Shown here: positions 20,496 through 32,383 of the stretch, piece by piece
How the letters are laid out: each line of letters begins with the position of its first letter
How positions within the stretch are numbered: the stretch's first letter is position 1
DNA from: Paratinospora sagittata
Lineage: Eukaryota > Streptophyta > Magnoliopsida > Ranunculales > Menispermaceae
Direction of reading: 5' to 3'
DNA length: 64,000 nt
Assembly: GCA_035771175.1 (NCBI GenBank)
Contig: CM069593.1
Coordinates: 38,465,741 to 38,529,740 of the forward strand
Notes under the pieces: generated by a model
Told to the model about the DNA's origin: nothing
Databases searched by the model: none
The model's input: only the letters and a program-made list of their open reading frames with translations
Translations under genes and position numbers: made by a program

Positions 20496-23400
20496 TTACA
20501 AGAACTTAGATAGACTCCCCCTGTCTTGTAGCTTCCCTCTTGAGCTAACTAAGCCTCTCAATAGTTTTCTTTTATTTTTTCTCCCTTTTGAAAACATCAA
20601 AAAGTAGGTAGGCTTAGCTCGAACTAGGACCCTTCTGCTTTCTTTTTCTCTCTTCCTCCTCGTCCTTCTTAGATCCACTTGAACTAGTTTCTGTCTTCTT
20701 AGAATCATCCTTGGTGCTCGTGGCTTCTTGGAACCACTTGAACTTTCTCTCAAGCCTTTGACAAATTAATCAACTACAACTGTCTTCTTAGATTCCTTGA
20801 TGAATTTGTCGTAGGCTGGCTTGGAAACACCAAATTTGAATGGATCAAGAGGTGGACTAGGCTTGAAACCTTTTTCTTTCCTTTATGCAATACCTTAAGA
20901 AAAATCAGGAGATAGTGTGTGACCTTCAAATTCTGGCCTTATTGGGTGCTTGCGTTTGGGATCAGGAAAATTTTTCGATGAGGCACTTGGGGGTGGAGAC
21001 ATTCTTCTTCTTATTATGTTAACGGGCTTTTCATCTAATTCTTCTTCTTCTTCACACTCTAATATTCCAAGAAGTTTGTCAGACTCCTTAAGTCTTTGTG
21101 GTCGTGTGAATGCTGGAGCTCTTGGTGCAGGTGGGACATGTACACCCTTCTTCTCCAATAGATGAAAGAACATTGTAAATCTTTTCATGGTTGAGGAAAT
21201 ATACCAAACATTTGAATGTAGTTGACTGTTCGTTGCCTTGAAAAGGTCATCAAAAAATCCCACAACACCCTCCACGAGATCTGCAGCAGTAGTAACAGAT
21301 CCATCATGATGGTGGCAAGGAAAGGCATCTATGGTATGTATCTTCTCATAAGCACGAGTAACCAAGTCAAGAATCTTGGCTAGTCTGCTATCCTCTGTTT
21401 GTGCTGGCCCTACTGTATTTAGATTATCTATCAGACTTGAGATGGCCTGCAGCACTGGATCAAGAACTGTCTTGCTGGTAACTTAATCCAATATAGCATC
21501 CAAAACTGTTTGCAAGGTCTCAAAATTGGAAGTATATTTAGAGGATTCAAACATTTTACCTTTTAAGCTTTGAATTTCCTCAAGAATCTTCTTCAAAGCT
21601 TCTGCAGTTACTTCACTCGTAGCATGACTAGTTGTAGTTTGCACTGAGTGACTCTGCAAGGCTTGAGGTCTGGCTTGTGGTGATTGAGAACTTGACGATC
21701 TTGTCTGAACAGAAGCAACAAAGGCTTTCATGAATGCCCTGATCTATTGCATATTTTCTTGAATATCCTTCACAAGATCATCATTTGGTAAGGAAGTAAA
21801 ACTTGATGAAGGCAAGGACTGCATGACACCTAATTGTTTGTCCATTTGTTGTGTCACTTTCCCTAGCATCTCAGTTGCCTGGATCAAGTGAGAGGTGTAC
21901 TTCATCTCATTAGTTTCTTTTCTCTCCTGAGACTTTAGAGATTCTCTAACTTCTGCAAATATCTCATTTTTCTGCTGTATTTGATTCTATTCCAATCTGT
22001 TCATCAGTTGAGACATGACATAGATCTGATATTCTCTTATTTTCCTCAAGAAATCTTCTTATTTGAAGAAATCATCTGTTGGGCTACTAGTAGAAGGATA
22101 CAAAGGTGTCTCATGATCAGGTTGATTAGATGAACTCACCTCATGAATATCTTCCATTTCTTCTTTTACTCGAAAATCAGTAGTAGCCTCATGGTACTCT
22201 TCAATGTGATCCTCATCATCAACATCCATTTTCAATTCAACTCCTCTATAGGGTATGATTGCAAGTTCATAACCCTCTTGTTCTTTAGATTCCTTCTCAA
22301 TTGAATGAGATTCTTCTTCTTCAAGAATCTTCTCACCATCAGACTCTGCTTTCCTTGAGTCATGGGGTTCCATTGACAAAGGATCATCAAATGGAGATGG
22401 TGGATTGGAGATTTTTCGCTCTGAGTCTTTTCTGACTCTTTCCTGAACATCTTCTTCGATGATGTCATCCATAATTGCATCAACAATTTCTTTTTCATTC
22501 AATTGTTCTTCAATTGTAGCATGAGCAATTATGTTCACCTCTTCCCTCACATCTTCTTCAGCATGAACTGCTTGTTCTACATGCTCAACTCCCACAAATT
22601 GAGTTGCAACATGTTTAGTATTAGCAACAAGATCAACTTGCCTCTCTAAAGCCCGATCTTCTTGAGTGGTTGAAGCTTGAACAACTTCTCTTTCCATTAC
22701 TGGAACTTCTTCTCCTCTTGCTTCATCTTTTCCACTAGATTCCCCTTCTTGTGGAACTTCTGACATTGGGAGCCATTTCTCCAATGTAGAAACATAAGTG
22801 TATCTCATTAATTTAATAGTGGTTTGACCAATGCAATTATATTTGATGGTCTCCTTGCTATCTTCTCTATGGAAGTTTACTCCACACTTCTCGCATAACG
22901 TGGTGAGGTACATTCCAAAAAGAAGACCTCCTCCTCTGCTGACAATAGTATCCATAACGCGCATAAGAATGTGGGCGAGATTCACTTTATTCTTCTCCAT
23001 AATGCACCAAACTAAAAATAAATCTAAATCGTTCACATTACCCCTGTTGCCAGTCTTAGGCTGAATGATATGGGTAATGATGTTATGGGTTATTCTGGGT
23101 ATGAGTTCAAAGGATTGGTTAGTGAGTTTTTTGTCAACACTCACATGATCCTTTTTCTTGGAAATTAGGTTCAAGGAAGAAAGGCTATTGTAGCCTGGAT
23201 AATGGTCTTTGCCTTTAGTGAAAGAAAAAATGTGAGCACTTTCATCACTCGGCAAAAAAAAAGGTATCAGAAAAGAATCTGGGAGAAATCTCAACAGATT
23301 TTCCTTTTACCTTGGACTGTTTTACAAGTCCTGATTTGGGTTTGTCATCCAGATTCACATAAAATTGGCTAACAAGACTGGGATACCATTTGGAATTAAA

Positions 23401-23741
23401 AGTAAGCAGATTGGTCCAGCCTTAGAACTCAAACAAAAACAAAATGTCTGAGTGGGAGTTCGTGAAAAACTCAAATCAACAAAACATCCATCAATCATAG
23501 CTCGGTTAACAAGCTTTTTTGTTTTGTTTCCCTTCTTGTTTTTCTAGATTGAAGGAGGTGGGTGTGATGGTTCAGTTGAGGTTTTGACCGAAGGTGTAGC
23601 TACCGATGCGGCGGGTGCCTCAGCTAGTTCGGTCTGGGTAGGCCCAGTTCTTGGTTTCACACTCCTATCTGGAGGTGGTGAAGCTAAAGTAGCTATCTTT
23701 CTGGCAGAGAAAGGGCGAAGCTTCTTGAACTTGGGTGCCAT
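20496..23741 (-). pseudogene. long ORF of the putative plant transposon protein type, in element B
   Basis: Fragments in several frames form one original protein of roughly 1000 residues. 23741-23544 is a basic/proline start (MAPKFKKLRPFSARK). 23294-22059 holds the domain with LFLVWCIMEKNKVNLAHILM and then GLLFGMYLTTLCEKCGV, followed by a long acidic, low-complexity tail. Pieces at 21731-21483, 21455-20895 and 20753-20496 carry helical and basic low-complexity segments. The domain matches, in pattern, that of the extra ORF in elements C and E (LVLYCIEKKIKVSLPHII...). It takes the place where pol should follow gag. Frameshifts and stops interrupt it. The same family name covers many plant proteins of unknown function. 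Confidence 0.7.
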
Positions 23742-24430
23742 TGAAAATTGAAAAGACAGAGGTAAAGAACTGAAGCGACTTGTTGAAAATCGATAGAGTA
23801 GGAATCAAAAGACTCAAAATCGAACAGAGATCAAGATTTTACCAAAGGTTTGAAGAGCTAACATGAAAAGAAATCGATTGAAGATCTAGATGCAACAATG
23901 GTTCTGGAGCGATTCCTAGTAAGTTCTTGAATGAGCATCCTGGGGCATCAAATAGTGAAAGTGACAGTTTAGTCACCTAAGGTTCAAATTTATACTTTGC
24001 TAAAACGATAAGAGTGCTCCTGACACACTCACGTGTCACAACCTAGTGTCTAATGGTGGTTTAATAAATCTATTATTGTGACCGGTTAGCATCCTCCTTA
24101 TGACGAGCGTTTTTTAACAACAAATGCTATTGGGCACATTAGCATCCTCATTTGTTGTCAGCGTCCTCACAGACACTTATACACTGATATTAATCCAATG
24201 CGATTAATTAGTCTCAAATATCACATGGTTGAATAGTCAATACCAATAATTATATTTCATCAACCAATCATCAACAATTTAATCATGTGAATAAAATATT
24301 TGAACATTCTAAGAATTTCATGATTAAAGATAATTGTTTAGCTTTAATAATCACTGATAAATGTATTCAAATGACACTAGTAGTGATAGAGCGACTTTTA
24401 TACCTTTGCACATATTTTGACTTTTACCTC
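23742..24430 (-). promoter_or_regulatory. promoter-like leader upstream of the extra ORF in element B
   Basis: Upstream of ATG 23741 the minus strand has a pyrimidine-rich leader, then AGTATAAATTTGAACC (a TATA-like box near 23990). Upstream of that, at about 24000-24180, phrases such as agcatcctc and cagcgtcctc recur, like those in the U3 of the B LTR. This suggests the ORF arrived with its own promoter. Confidence 0.45.
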
Positions 24431-24683
24431 AAGGTACTACAAAGTCCTCCACTTGTGCACATTGTCTCTTGTTGAAGCAGTTGAGATATTTCATTATCTT
24501 CATTTTCCATGCTGACTTCCTTCTTGGTATTTCCTCAAGAGATCTTTCATTATGTCTTCTTGCTGTGCTTGCTGAGGATTGTTGACTCATTACACTTGGT
24601 TCATTAGCAATTTCACTCCTGTTCCTGCTTGGCACATTTGCGAGAATGTCCTCTCTCGCGGATGATATTTCTAACCCACTCAA
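24429..24683 (-). pseudogene. possible gag C-terminal remnant (element B)
   Basis: An 84-residue frame, Ser/Arg-rich, ending near CFNKRQCAQVEDFVVP. Its position downstream of the Copia gag core suggests the gag tail. A complete CCHC zinc knuckle is not visible. Confidence 0.35.
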
Positions 24684-24892
24684 AATATAATCAAAATCTT
24701 GAAAACTAATTTCAAATGGATTTGAAAACTCTTTTAGAAATTCTACTTTTGTAATTCCGATTTTCAGGAAAACTGTTTAGAAAATATTGCACAAAAGTAG
24801 AATGAGAGATCAATTTTCCAAAATGTTCAAGTTTATTTGCCAGACGTTTAAATCATTGAATATTATCATGAACTGGCTCACTTTCTAAAATC

Positions 24893-25575
24893 CTAAAGTG
24901 GGATGAGTGACTCTTCTAATGTTCTAACTTGGTTCCGCGTTTCATTCCTTCCTTCCATGGTTTTTAATAGATCACATAACTTTTTCAAACTCCTTTTCCA
25001 TGGATTAACTATTTCAGCTAATGTGATTAGCTTATCATTCCATTTCTTTGGAAGCTTATCACTGAAGCACACTAAGGCTATTTCAGTAGGTATTTCTTGA
25101 TTAAGTTCCTTCATTCCATCAAGAATGGATTGAAAACTACAACATGCCATATCAAGATAATCATTCTCAGATATTTTGAAGCCATCAAACAATCTTTCAA
25201 GCTCTTTTAGCTTTTCATCTCGATTGTTTATCTTTTCACCATGAAGTGATTTGAGAGTTTTCCAAATCTCTTTAGCACTTTCAAGATGAACTACCCTTCT
25301 ACTTCTTCCCCGGGTAGACAATAGTACAAGGCATAAACAACTTGAAAGTTATATTTATCACTGAGTCTCTCCTTATCTGTCCATAACTCAATAGGCTTGT
25401 TGAGCATGGTGTAACCATTTACAATCATTTCCCATAGACTGATATCCTTAGGTCGTAGAAAGAATTTCATCCTATTCATCCAATCTTCAAAATAGTCTCT
25501 ATTAAACAAGGGTGGTCTGTCTAAGGGTTGACCTATTCCCATGACTGTGTCTCTGGACATTGCCATTGACGTCAA
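24893..25575 (-). pseudogene. Copia gag (UBN2-type), element B
   Basis: The frame from 25575 has GQPLDRPPLFNRDYFEDWMN with RMKFFL and WEMIVNGYT. After a frameshift near 25300-25320 the second frame gives SAKEIWKTLKSLHGEKIN, DYLDMACCSFQSILDGMKEL and CFSDKLPKKWNDKLITL. This is the gag core of SIRE-like Copia elements (UBN2 family), the capsid protein. The ATG lies about 30 bases inside the primer-binding site. Downstream, no protease or integrase follows. Confidence 0.8.
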
Positions 25576-25608
25576 ATAAATTATCAGATTTTTTTGAAGA
25601 GCAACACC

Positions 25609-25620
25609 GCTCTAATACCA
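25609..25620 (-). other. primer-binding site of element B (tRNA-iMet)
   Basis: The minus strand reads TGGTATTAGAGC, two bases inside the LTR end. Confidence 0.88.
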
Positions 25621-26344
25621 ATTGTTGGCCCAGGTATGTCCCAGAGACACTTAAACACTTTATAATAATGAAATGGTAAAAAGTAAATGCGAAAATATAA
25701 ATAAATTTTACACAGTCGATTTATAGTGGTTCAGCTACTTGCCTACCTCCACTACCTAACCTCCTAAGTTAGGATTTTAAACCTCTTCACTAAGGGATTC
25801 TCTTGCAGGTAAGAATAAAACTGTTACACATTTTCTTAACTTTCAAGTATGAGAACAACTGTTACACTGCTCAACTTGCTGGCTTGAGACCAACCTAAAC
25901 CTCTCGATACAGGCTAGAGAAACTACTTATCTCAACTTTCGGGTGTGAGACAAACCTAATTACTCAATTTGTAGGCTTGAGAACAACCTATAGGTACACA
26001 CAAAAACAATGTTTGATACTCAGTAGTTTGTATAACTACTGTTACAACTCGATACAGTTTGCAAGATGTGAAATGAAGTACAACAGTATCTTGTGAACTA
26101 TTTCTCAAGTTTCTCGTTCAGCAAGAATGATATATGATTAAAACAATGTTGGAAATCTGAGTGTAAATAGTTCAGTAACTTTCAAATAGGTTTTCAAGAA
26201 AGATAGAAATTAAGCTCAGTATGAAAATCTTTTGAATAAGCTAAGTTTCAAAGAAAACATTTTAGAAAGTTTGACTAACTTTCAGAAGTAGTTGGCTAAA
26301 AGAATTTCCTATTCAGTTTGGTGGTTTGAAAATTCTTAAGTGCT

Positions 26345-26358
26345 GGTATTTATAGATT
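26345..26358 (-). promoter_or_regulatory. TATA box of element B 5' LTR
   Basis: The minus strand reads AATCTATAAATACC. The same sequence is at 8085-8100 in the 3' LTR. Confidence 0.7.
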
Positions 26359-26619
26359 AGTAGAGATGAAGCTGCTGCTCATTTGAATTTGAATTTCAAA
26401 CATGAACTTTTACACACAACAGCTAGAATGTTTCACAAAAATGGAAACTGCAATTTCTATGAACATTCTGATTCTCTTCAGATTCACAAATAAGGAAAGT
26501 CTCAACGATGTGGTTCATGAATCAGAAGATATCTCTGACAAATCTAAACAAATGATTTTTGTGCGAAAAGTAGTTCTGAAAAGTAGTTTGAAAAGATGTG
26601 CGTGTCAGAACAGTGACAG

Positions 26620-27110
26620 TGTTGAATTAGCGTCTTGATGCATAATATCAACTTTGTCGTTTTGTTCCTTTGAGGGTGCTCATGAACCATAAGTGTCATG
26701 TTGAACTGTGAAGTAAGGGTGCTACTTAATCGTAAACGTCATAACTTACTTTGACGATTAAAACAACTAAACTTCGTGAGGGCGCTAATCCATAGTTAGC
26801 ATCCTGCCTTGTTTTAGATACTTAAAATCACGAGGGCGCTACTAACAAGTAAGCATCCTGATGTCTTAAAACAATTTAAAACTTCAAAAAACAATAAGTG
26901 AGCTGATACCATATCAACGTCCTGACAGGTTCACAGGTTGACTTAAATGAGGCTGCTATTTATAAAGTGAGCGTCTTGATGAATAGGTACAATTCAACCT
27001 TAAACATTATCAACTCCTAATGTATTATTAGCGTCCTGACTCACCAAGTCTAGGGGGGCGCTGCTAAGACATTAGCGTCCTGATAAGACGTATAAGCGTC
27101 CTGATGGACA
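26620..27110. repeat. U3 phrase array of element B 5' LTR
   Basis: Alternating tAGCGTCCTGA and GAGGGCGCTa phrases with 40-60 base spacing, as at 8360-8850. Confidence 0.7.
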
Positions 27111-27268
27111 CTTAAAAATAGTTTTGATTTCTCATTAAAGCTCGATAAATACAATTAGAATCTTGATTCTTGATAAATTTGAAACACTTAACAAGATCAT
27201 TAGATACACAAACTTGAGTTATTTGGAATCATCAAAACATTTTTATCATGGGGTTCCTTGAAATAACA

Positions 27269-27670
27269 ATTATATTGAGTGATATGAATATTTTTCATAT
27301 ACTTTTAATGGTTGTAAAAGATTATTTACTTTTGTTGTCATTTAGTATAAACTTGAAAGAATTTATTTGATGTTATGTTATGTTATGTTATTAAGTACAT
27401 GTGATATCAAATTATTTAATATAATGCTCAAAAACCTGTTAAGTACATGTTGTAGAAATGGACAAAACAGACAAAACAGGGCTACCTGGTTTATAAAACA
27501 TATGGCTACAGACAAACACATGTCGCTTGTTTCTCAAATCAGACCTGGTATAGACAAATCATATATCCGTTAGTACGAAGCATTATCCATACCCGTACCC
27601 GCCCATAATCATTTTTTAGTCACCCCTAATTATATATAATGCAAAATGGTTACATGATGACTTGTAATTA
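27269..27670. other. AT-rich spacer without a recognisable gene
   Basis: A short run of ttatg repeats lies at 27370-27390 and there are no conserved motifs. Short open frames look random. Confidence 0.5.
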
Positions 27671-29310
27671 TGTTAAGAAATTTCTTATATTTAATTTTTA
27701 ATATCTATTTATTTATTTAGTTAAGTTTCTTAGTTTTAGAGAAGTTTTTATTTTGGTATGATTCTCTTTCCGTGGTAGTTTTAAAAAGTTTCTAAATTTA
27801 TTTTTTTTATTCAAGCTATATCAGTAAGTCTTTAGAATTGTCTAAATAAAGTTTTAATAGCACTAAGTAGTTACTATAATGTTATAGATGACTTAGGAAA
27901 CATTTTTTAAAGTGTTTTAAGAAGTTACTAAGTTGTTTTAATGTTCTTAGTACTTTATTTATTTTTATCTTTCTCTTGAATCCATTAATTTAAATATGTT
28001 TCCGCTACATTAAGTAGTATCAAAGCCTCGATTAAAAGCTTACTACTTTCATCATTATGGTTGACAAATTATTCAACCATGTAACCCATGAGAAATTGAA
28101 TCAAAAGCTCAAGGAATTAGACGATCATTTGGTCATAAAGTTCTAAGAGATAATCATCTCCAATAATGACAAACACTATAGAAAGAAAGAAGAAACAATA
28201 GACTTAGCTGAACCATTCAAAGGCAATCAAACACGTTTCAACTATGCTACAACCTCCCAACAACACTTCCATTTTGCTGCCTCCTTTCCCAACACACTCT
28301 TAATTCATCTTTCGACCACCTCAAGCCTACTACATCATTCCTACATTTTTCCCATAACTCCATCATGATTGATGAATCTACTTCAACATTTAATCTACAT
28401 GTTTCAACTGTTGAAAATTATGAACCGTCAAAAAACAAGCAACTAGTCATCCCTCAACAACTCCCTGAAAACTATGCTCCACCGCCATACTACTCCCAAC
28501 TATGAGTTACACTTTTCTCACACCACAAGATCCTTCAAAAAGCAATATTCAACAACTTTTCTTGATTTTTTTTTATGAATGTCGATACTTATTCAAACTT
28601 TCAAACCGTCTACAATACCTCCTATTATGACTACCTCATTGGACATAATATCAAAGTGGATCTTTTACAAATCAATGGAGTTTTCCATATGAAATATTTC
28701 TTTGATTGGTTATTATCAATAGAGCATACTTAAAGAAAGACAAGTGGAGCATATTGCACTCAAATTTATTGGTGTATCTTAGTCTTGGTGGGATCACTTG
28801 GAAAAAGATACACTTCGCTAAGATTTTTCTCTTGCTAAGGTTATCTTTCCTTATTATGAAGATGAAAAATAGCTTTTTTCCCTCAATTGAACTTGAGGAC
28901 AACTTCTTCTCAAGAAAGGGACATTGATACAGAACAAAATGTTTAGAAAGGTTCCAAAATTTAATTTTTAATTTCTATCTATTTTTAAAGTTAAGTTTCC
29001 TATTTTTGTGAAGTTTCTATTTTAATAGAGTTCTCTTCTAGTGGTAGATAGCATTAGAAGTATCCAAATAAAGTTTAATAGCATTAGAAAGTTGTTATAA
29101 TGTTATAGATAGCCTAGAAAACTTATTTTTAAATCTTTTAGAAAGTTTCTAAGTTGTTTGAAAAGAGTTATTTATATAAAGAGCTCCAATTACTAAAATT
29201 ATCAATAAACTATCAATCATCATTCTCTTTGGAATTAAAATTTAATTTATTAGTTCTTTATTTATTTTTATCTTTCTCTTGAATCCATTGATTTGAATAC
29301 GCTTCTATTA
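27671..29310 (+). mobile_element. short gypsy remnant D with two LTR-like ends and gag only
   Basis: Two direct repeats, 27671-28009 and about 28940-29310, share tgtt(a/t)agaaa, taatttttaat, gttataatgttatagat and ctttctcttgaatccatt. Between them lies about 930 bp with a primer-site-like tagtatcaaagcc (28015-28027) and a gag remnant. The size and lack of pol point to an internally deleted or non-autonomous element. No clear target duplication was found. Confidence 0.6.
28056..28920 (+). pseudogene. gypsy gag remnant in element D
   Basis: Broken frames give ERQVEHIALKFIGVS then SWWDHLEKDTLR near 28730-28820, which resembles the gypsy gag core (..VKLAALKLKG.A..WWDQL). Upstream, DLLQINGVFHMKYFFDWL matches the preceding helix. 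Stops and frameshifts are frequent. Confidence 0.6.
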
Positions 29311-29950
29311 TGTTATTGCAACATAAAACTAGTCGCTTACATACCCTAAAGGGATCAAGCCTATTGTAATTCTCTTACAAAAATAAGACAAAGAAAAATT
29401 AAATAAAACTAAATGACATCATCCTTGAAATCAACTATATTAATGATATGTATCTTTTTTTCACTTGAACATTCACTTAGTATAAATACTTTAAAGCTTT
29501 ATCAAGGTGTAATGGTGAATACATCTTGACCTTGTTGTAATTTTTTAGTATTCCACGAATTCAACATTTTACTTCTTGATACTATATTGAACTTTGTCTA
29601 TATTTTCAAGATATAAGTTGAGATACTACTAAATGTAATTAATATACTTTATAAAACTCAGTCTCATTGTTTTAAAAATGATTTAAACCATTTACCTAAC
29701 AAGACCTTTAATTAGAGGTCTATTAAATTCTTGTTGAACGCACCACACAAATAGTCTATTGTAATTGTGATAACGTGGGATTTTCTATTGATTTGATTTC
29801 CAATTCTCACTTTGAGGCAAGTTATCCGTTGATAACCTCTTTTAGTCTTAGATGAGTGAGCTCATTTTATCAACTCGTTATGTATTTATAACTAGTTCTT
29901 GGAATGGAGGTTCTCATTATTAGAGTAGTATAGTAGCCTAGAGATGGGTA
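29311..29950. other. AT-rich spacer, no gene recognised
   Basis: No motif or repeat was recognised; only short random frames. Confidence 0.45.
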
Positions 29951-31435
29951 CACTACAAGAAATTGTAGTTTCGAACCGCCGCTTTTAGTAGTGAGTTATT
30001 TTCTGTAAGTAAAAACCTAGCTTTATTCACAAGTTATAAAATTCATAACTAATAGTTGTTGTTGAAAATTATTTTTTACTTACAATCTTAAAGTTGCAAA
30101 AAGTAAAGATATAATTTGGTGAGTAAAGGCAATTGGCATATAAAAATGTTTTTGTGTGTTTACATTTATACTAATCAACATATATTCACTTGACTAATTC
30201 TAAAACCATCTTAATAATAATAAAATGATCTGCTCTAAAAAATAAACGAAGTTTAGTTTTTTTTTATTAATTAAGAATTTTAATAAATATATGAATATTT
30301 GCTATTATAATCACTTGTATTTTATTTTAGTTTATTGTATCATGTTGATCCATAATGAGCAAACAACCTTTCTTTTCCAACATCCCCCAAAAAATAATAA
30401 AAAATAGAAAAAGATTACATTTTCCTTGCAAAAATATACGAGTGTAATGGTTTAGCAACAATAGATTTATTGTATAAAAAAAAAAAGAGAAGAAAGGGCA
30501 ACCATGCCGCCCCTTGTTCGTTGCTCGTTCTACATCTTGCAAGCGAGGAGAACGACTCATCTCGATCTCTCACTCTCAACCTCGCTCTCCATCTCACTCT
30601 CCATTTCTTTCACTCTAAGAGAATCCCTGGCGTAGAGAATCGCTATCGTAGAGTACAATTCAAGACATCTTGTAAAAGATATGAGGTGGCATAAATAGGG
30701 AAGACTCGAAACTGAAGGTGTTTTATGACATCCCACAGATGGACTTGCATGGAAACACTTTGACTAAATATATCCAAAATTTGCAAGTGATTGTCGAAAT
30801 GTTAGGTTAGGGGTTGCCTCTGATGGGTTTAATCCATTTAGAAATATGTCAAATGCTTATAGCATGTGGCCAGTGATATGTATTCCATATAACTTGCCCC
30901 CATGGAAGTGTATGAAGTCAAATTTCATGATGACATTGTTGATTCTTGGTCCAAAAGCTCCTAGAAAGGATTTTGATGTATTTATGCAACCCATGGTAGA
31001 TGAACCGAAGGAATTGTGGCAAAGTGGAGCTAACACATATGATGCACATACAACTTCAAATCTCATGCTATGATCAACTGTTATATGGATAGTCAGTGAC
31101 TTTTCAGCTTATTCATATTTGTCTGGGTGGAGCACCAAAGGATACATGACATGTCCTGTATGTCTTGAGGACACAAAAATAATTCGATTGAGGAATAAAA
31201 TTGGGTACATTGGTCATAGAAGATACTTGCCCGATAACCACAAGTGGAGAAAAAGTAAAGAATTTAATGGTTCCCCAGAATCAGATGGCCCCTTAAAGCA
31301 GTTATCTGGTGAAGAAATAATGCAAAAATTGCAAAGTCTACCTCAAATAATGTTTGGAAAGGCTCTTTGCAATGAGGAAAAATAGCGTAAGCGTGCAAAG
31401 TTAGAGTATAATTGGTCCAAGAAAAGTATATTGTT
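29951..31435 (+). mobile_element. CACTA (En/Spm) DNA transposon, left part
   Basis: The left terminus CACTACAAGAAA at 29951 is the typical plant CACTA end, preceded by GTA as a possible 3-bp target copy. A CT-rich leader (30530-30660) and TNP2-type transposase coding sequence follow. The element is cut at 31435 by an LTR fragment, and I found no right terminus. Confidence 0.72.
30715..31435 (+). pseudogene. TNP2-type CACTA transposase fragment
   Basis: Frames interrupted by stops give PTDGLAWKHFD, VRLGVASDGFNPFRNMSNAY then SMWPVICIPYNLPPWKCMK, LGPKAPRKDFDVFMQPMVDE, and SGWSTKGYMTCPVCL then IGYIGHRRYLPDNHKWR. This series is diagnostic of the TNP2/transposase-21 family that cuts and pastes CACTA elements. 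The N- and C-terminal parts are missing; in-frame stops lie near 31070 and 31384. Confidence 0.87.
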
Positions 31436-31545
31436 TGTCACACCCCGCCCAGACGCGCCTAAACCGGTGGGACACTCACGGACGGGCGCGAATGCATTAT
31501 AACAATAATCGAGTGCGCTGAAACACGATTAAGTACAAGTCTAAT
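31436..31545 (-). repeat. gypsy LTR scrap (element C/E family)
   Basis: TGTCACACCCCGCCCAGACG, then aaaccggtgggacactcacg and gcgaatgcattataac, match the inner LTR end of elements C and especially E (reverse complement of 36250-36359). It breaks off after about 110 bases. Confidence 0.75.
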
Positions 31546-31555
31546 TTCATAATTG

Positions 31556-32236
31556 ATTGTGCATAATCGATTCACTATTTTATATTACATATATTTGAAT
31601 CGAGTGCATTTGCAAAAAATATATATTTTAACACTTTGCATCATTCAAAATCATAAGTGGTTCGAATAGTATATGTTAATTCATTCAAGATTGTAAGCTT
31701 CATTGTTGAGAGTGTTGTTATTCACTTCTCTATATTATTGTAATCTTGATGTATTGTTGACTTGGTTACATCAACCAGGACTATACCTTATTTGTACGGC
31801 ACGTAACCACGCCCTTAAGTTGGTTGCAAGTTGTGGCTTACTAGCCAAGCCCTGGTATAGGCAAGATAGTGGCTTTCTAACCAAGCCCTCATGTAAGTTA
31901 GCATTGTATAGGCTTGAGCCAAGTCTTGGTGTAGGCTTGAGCCAAGCCTTGGTGTAGGCTCAGTATAAACGGCTTCTAATCCGCCCGTAAGTGATTAGCC
32001 AATAATTGATTAGGAAATCTTGGCCGGTGCGGTTGGGTAGTGGGCGCAGACTTGAGGGAGTCGAACCACTCTAAATCTATGTGTTTATATTTACTTCTTA
32101 CACTTTTTTTTTTTTTTTGCTTTTGTTGTTACCTACTGCGTATTATATTATGTTTATTTAATCAACCGAAAGGTAACGCGAAAATCCACCCAAGTCCAAT
32201 TCACCCCCCCTTTTGGACCGTTATACTAGGCCAACA
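31556..32236 (+). repeat. Copia-type LTR, solo or truncated
   Basis: The right end (caagtccaattcaccccccc, then ggaccgttatac and ..ggccaaca) is a common Copia LTR 3' end. Inside, ggcttgagccaagccttggtgta is repeated in part. No primer-binding site follows, so it may be a solo LTR. The left edge is uncertain. Confidence 0.5.
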
Positions 32237-32383
32237 CAATTGATCCCCCATCTTCTAGTTCCCAATATTCTTTATTTTGTTTTTACTTTTTCTAATTCTA
32301 TGTTTTAGTTGCATCAATATTTTCCCTTCTCTTCCACCTCATTCCTCTTTTTTTTTCTAAAGGGAACATCCATTTTCATTTGA

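Larger units (their letters stand above)
7331..27268 (-). mobile_element. Copia-like element B: gag but no pol, with an extra ORF
   Basis: LTRs lie at 7331-9133 plus 20209-20291 (3' copy, split by element C) and 25623-27268 (5' copy). The primer-binding site is at 25609-25620 and a polypurine tract at 20292-20304. The interior (20292-25622, about 5.3 kb) encodes a SIRE-type Copia gag and then a long degenerate ORF of the putative plant transposon protein type. No protease, integrase, reverse transcriptase or RNase H motif was found in any frame. It is therefore a non-autonomous large element that would need a helper for mobilisation. Many stops show it is inactive now. Confidence 0.75.
25623..27268 (-). 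repeat. 5' LTR of element B (1646 bp)
   Basis: It runs TGTTGGCCCAGG to GAAATAACA on the plus strand. A TATA-like box (ggtatttatagatt, 26345-26358) lies downstream of the phrase array 26620-27110 in transcription sense. It lacks about 220 bases present in the 3' copy. Confidence 0.9.

Noticed and set aside
30327..30694. Short ORFs on both strands near 30.5 kb
   Set aside because: They fall in the CT-rich leader of the CACTA element with no conserved domain.
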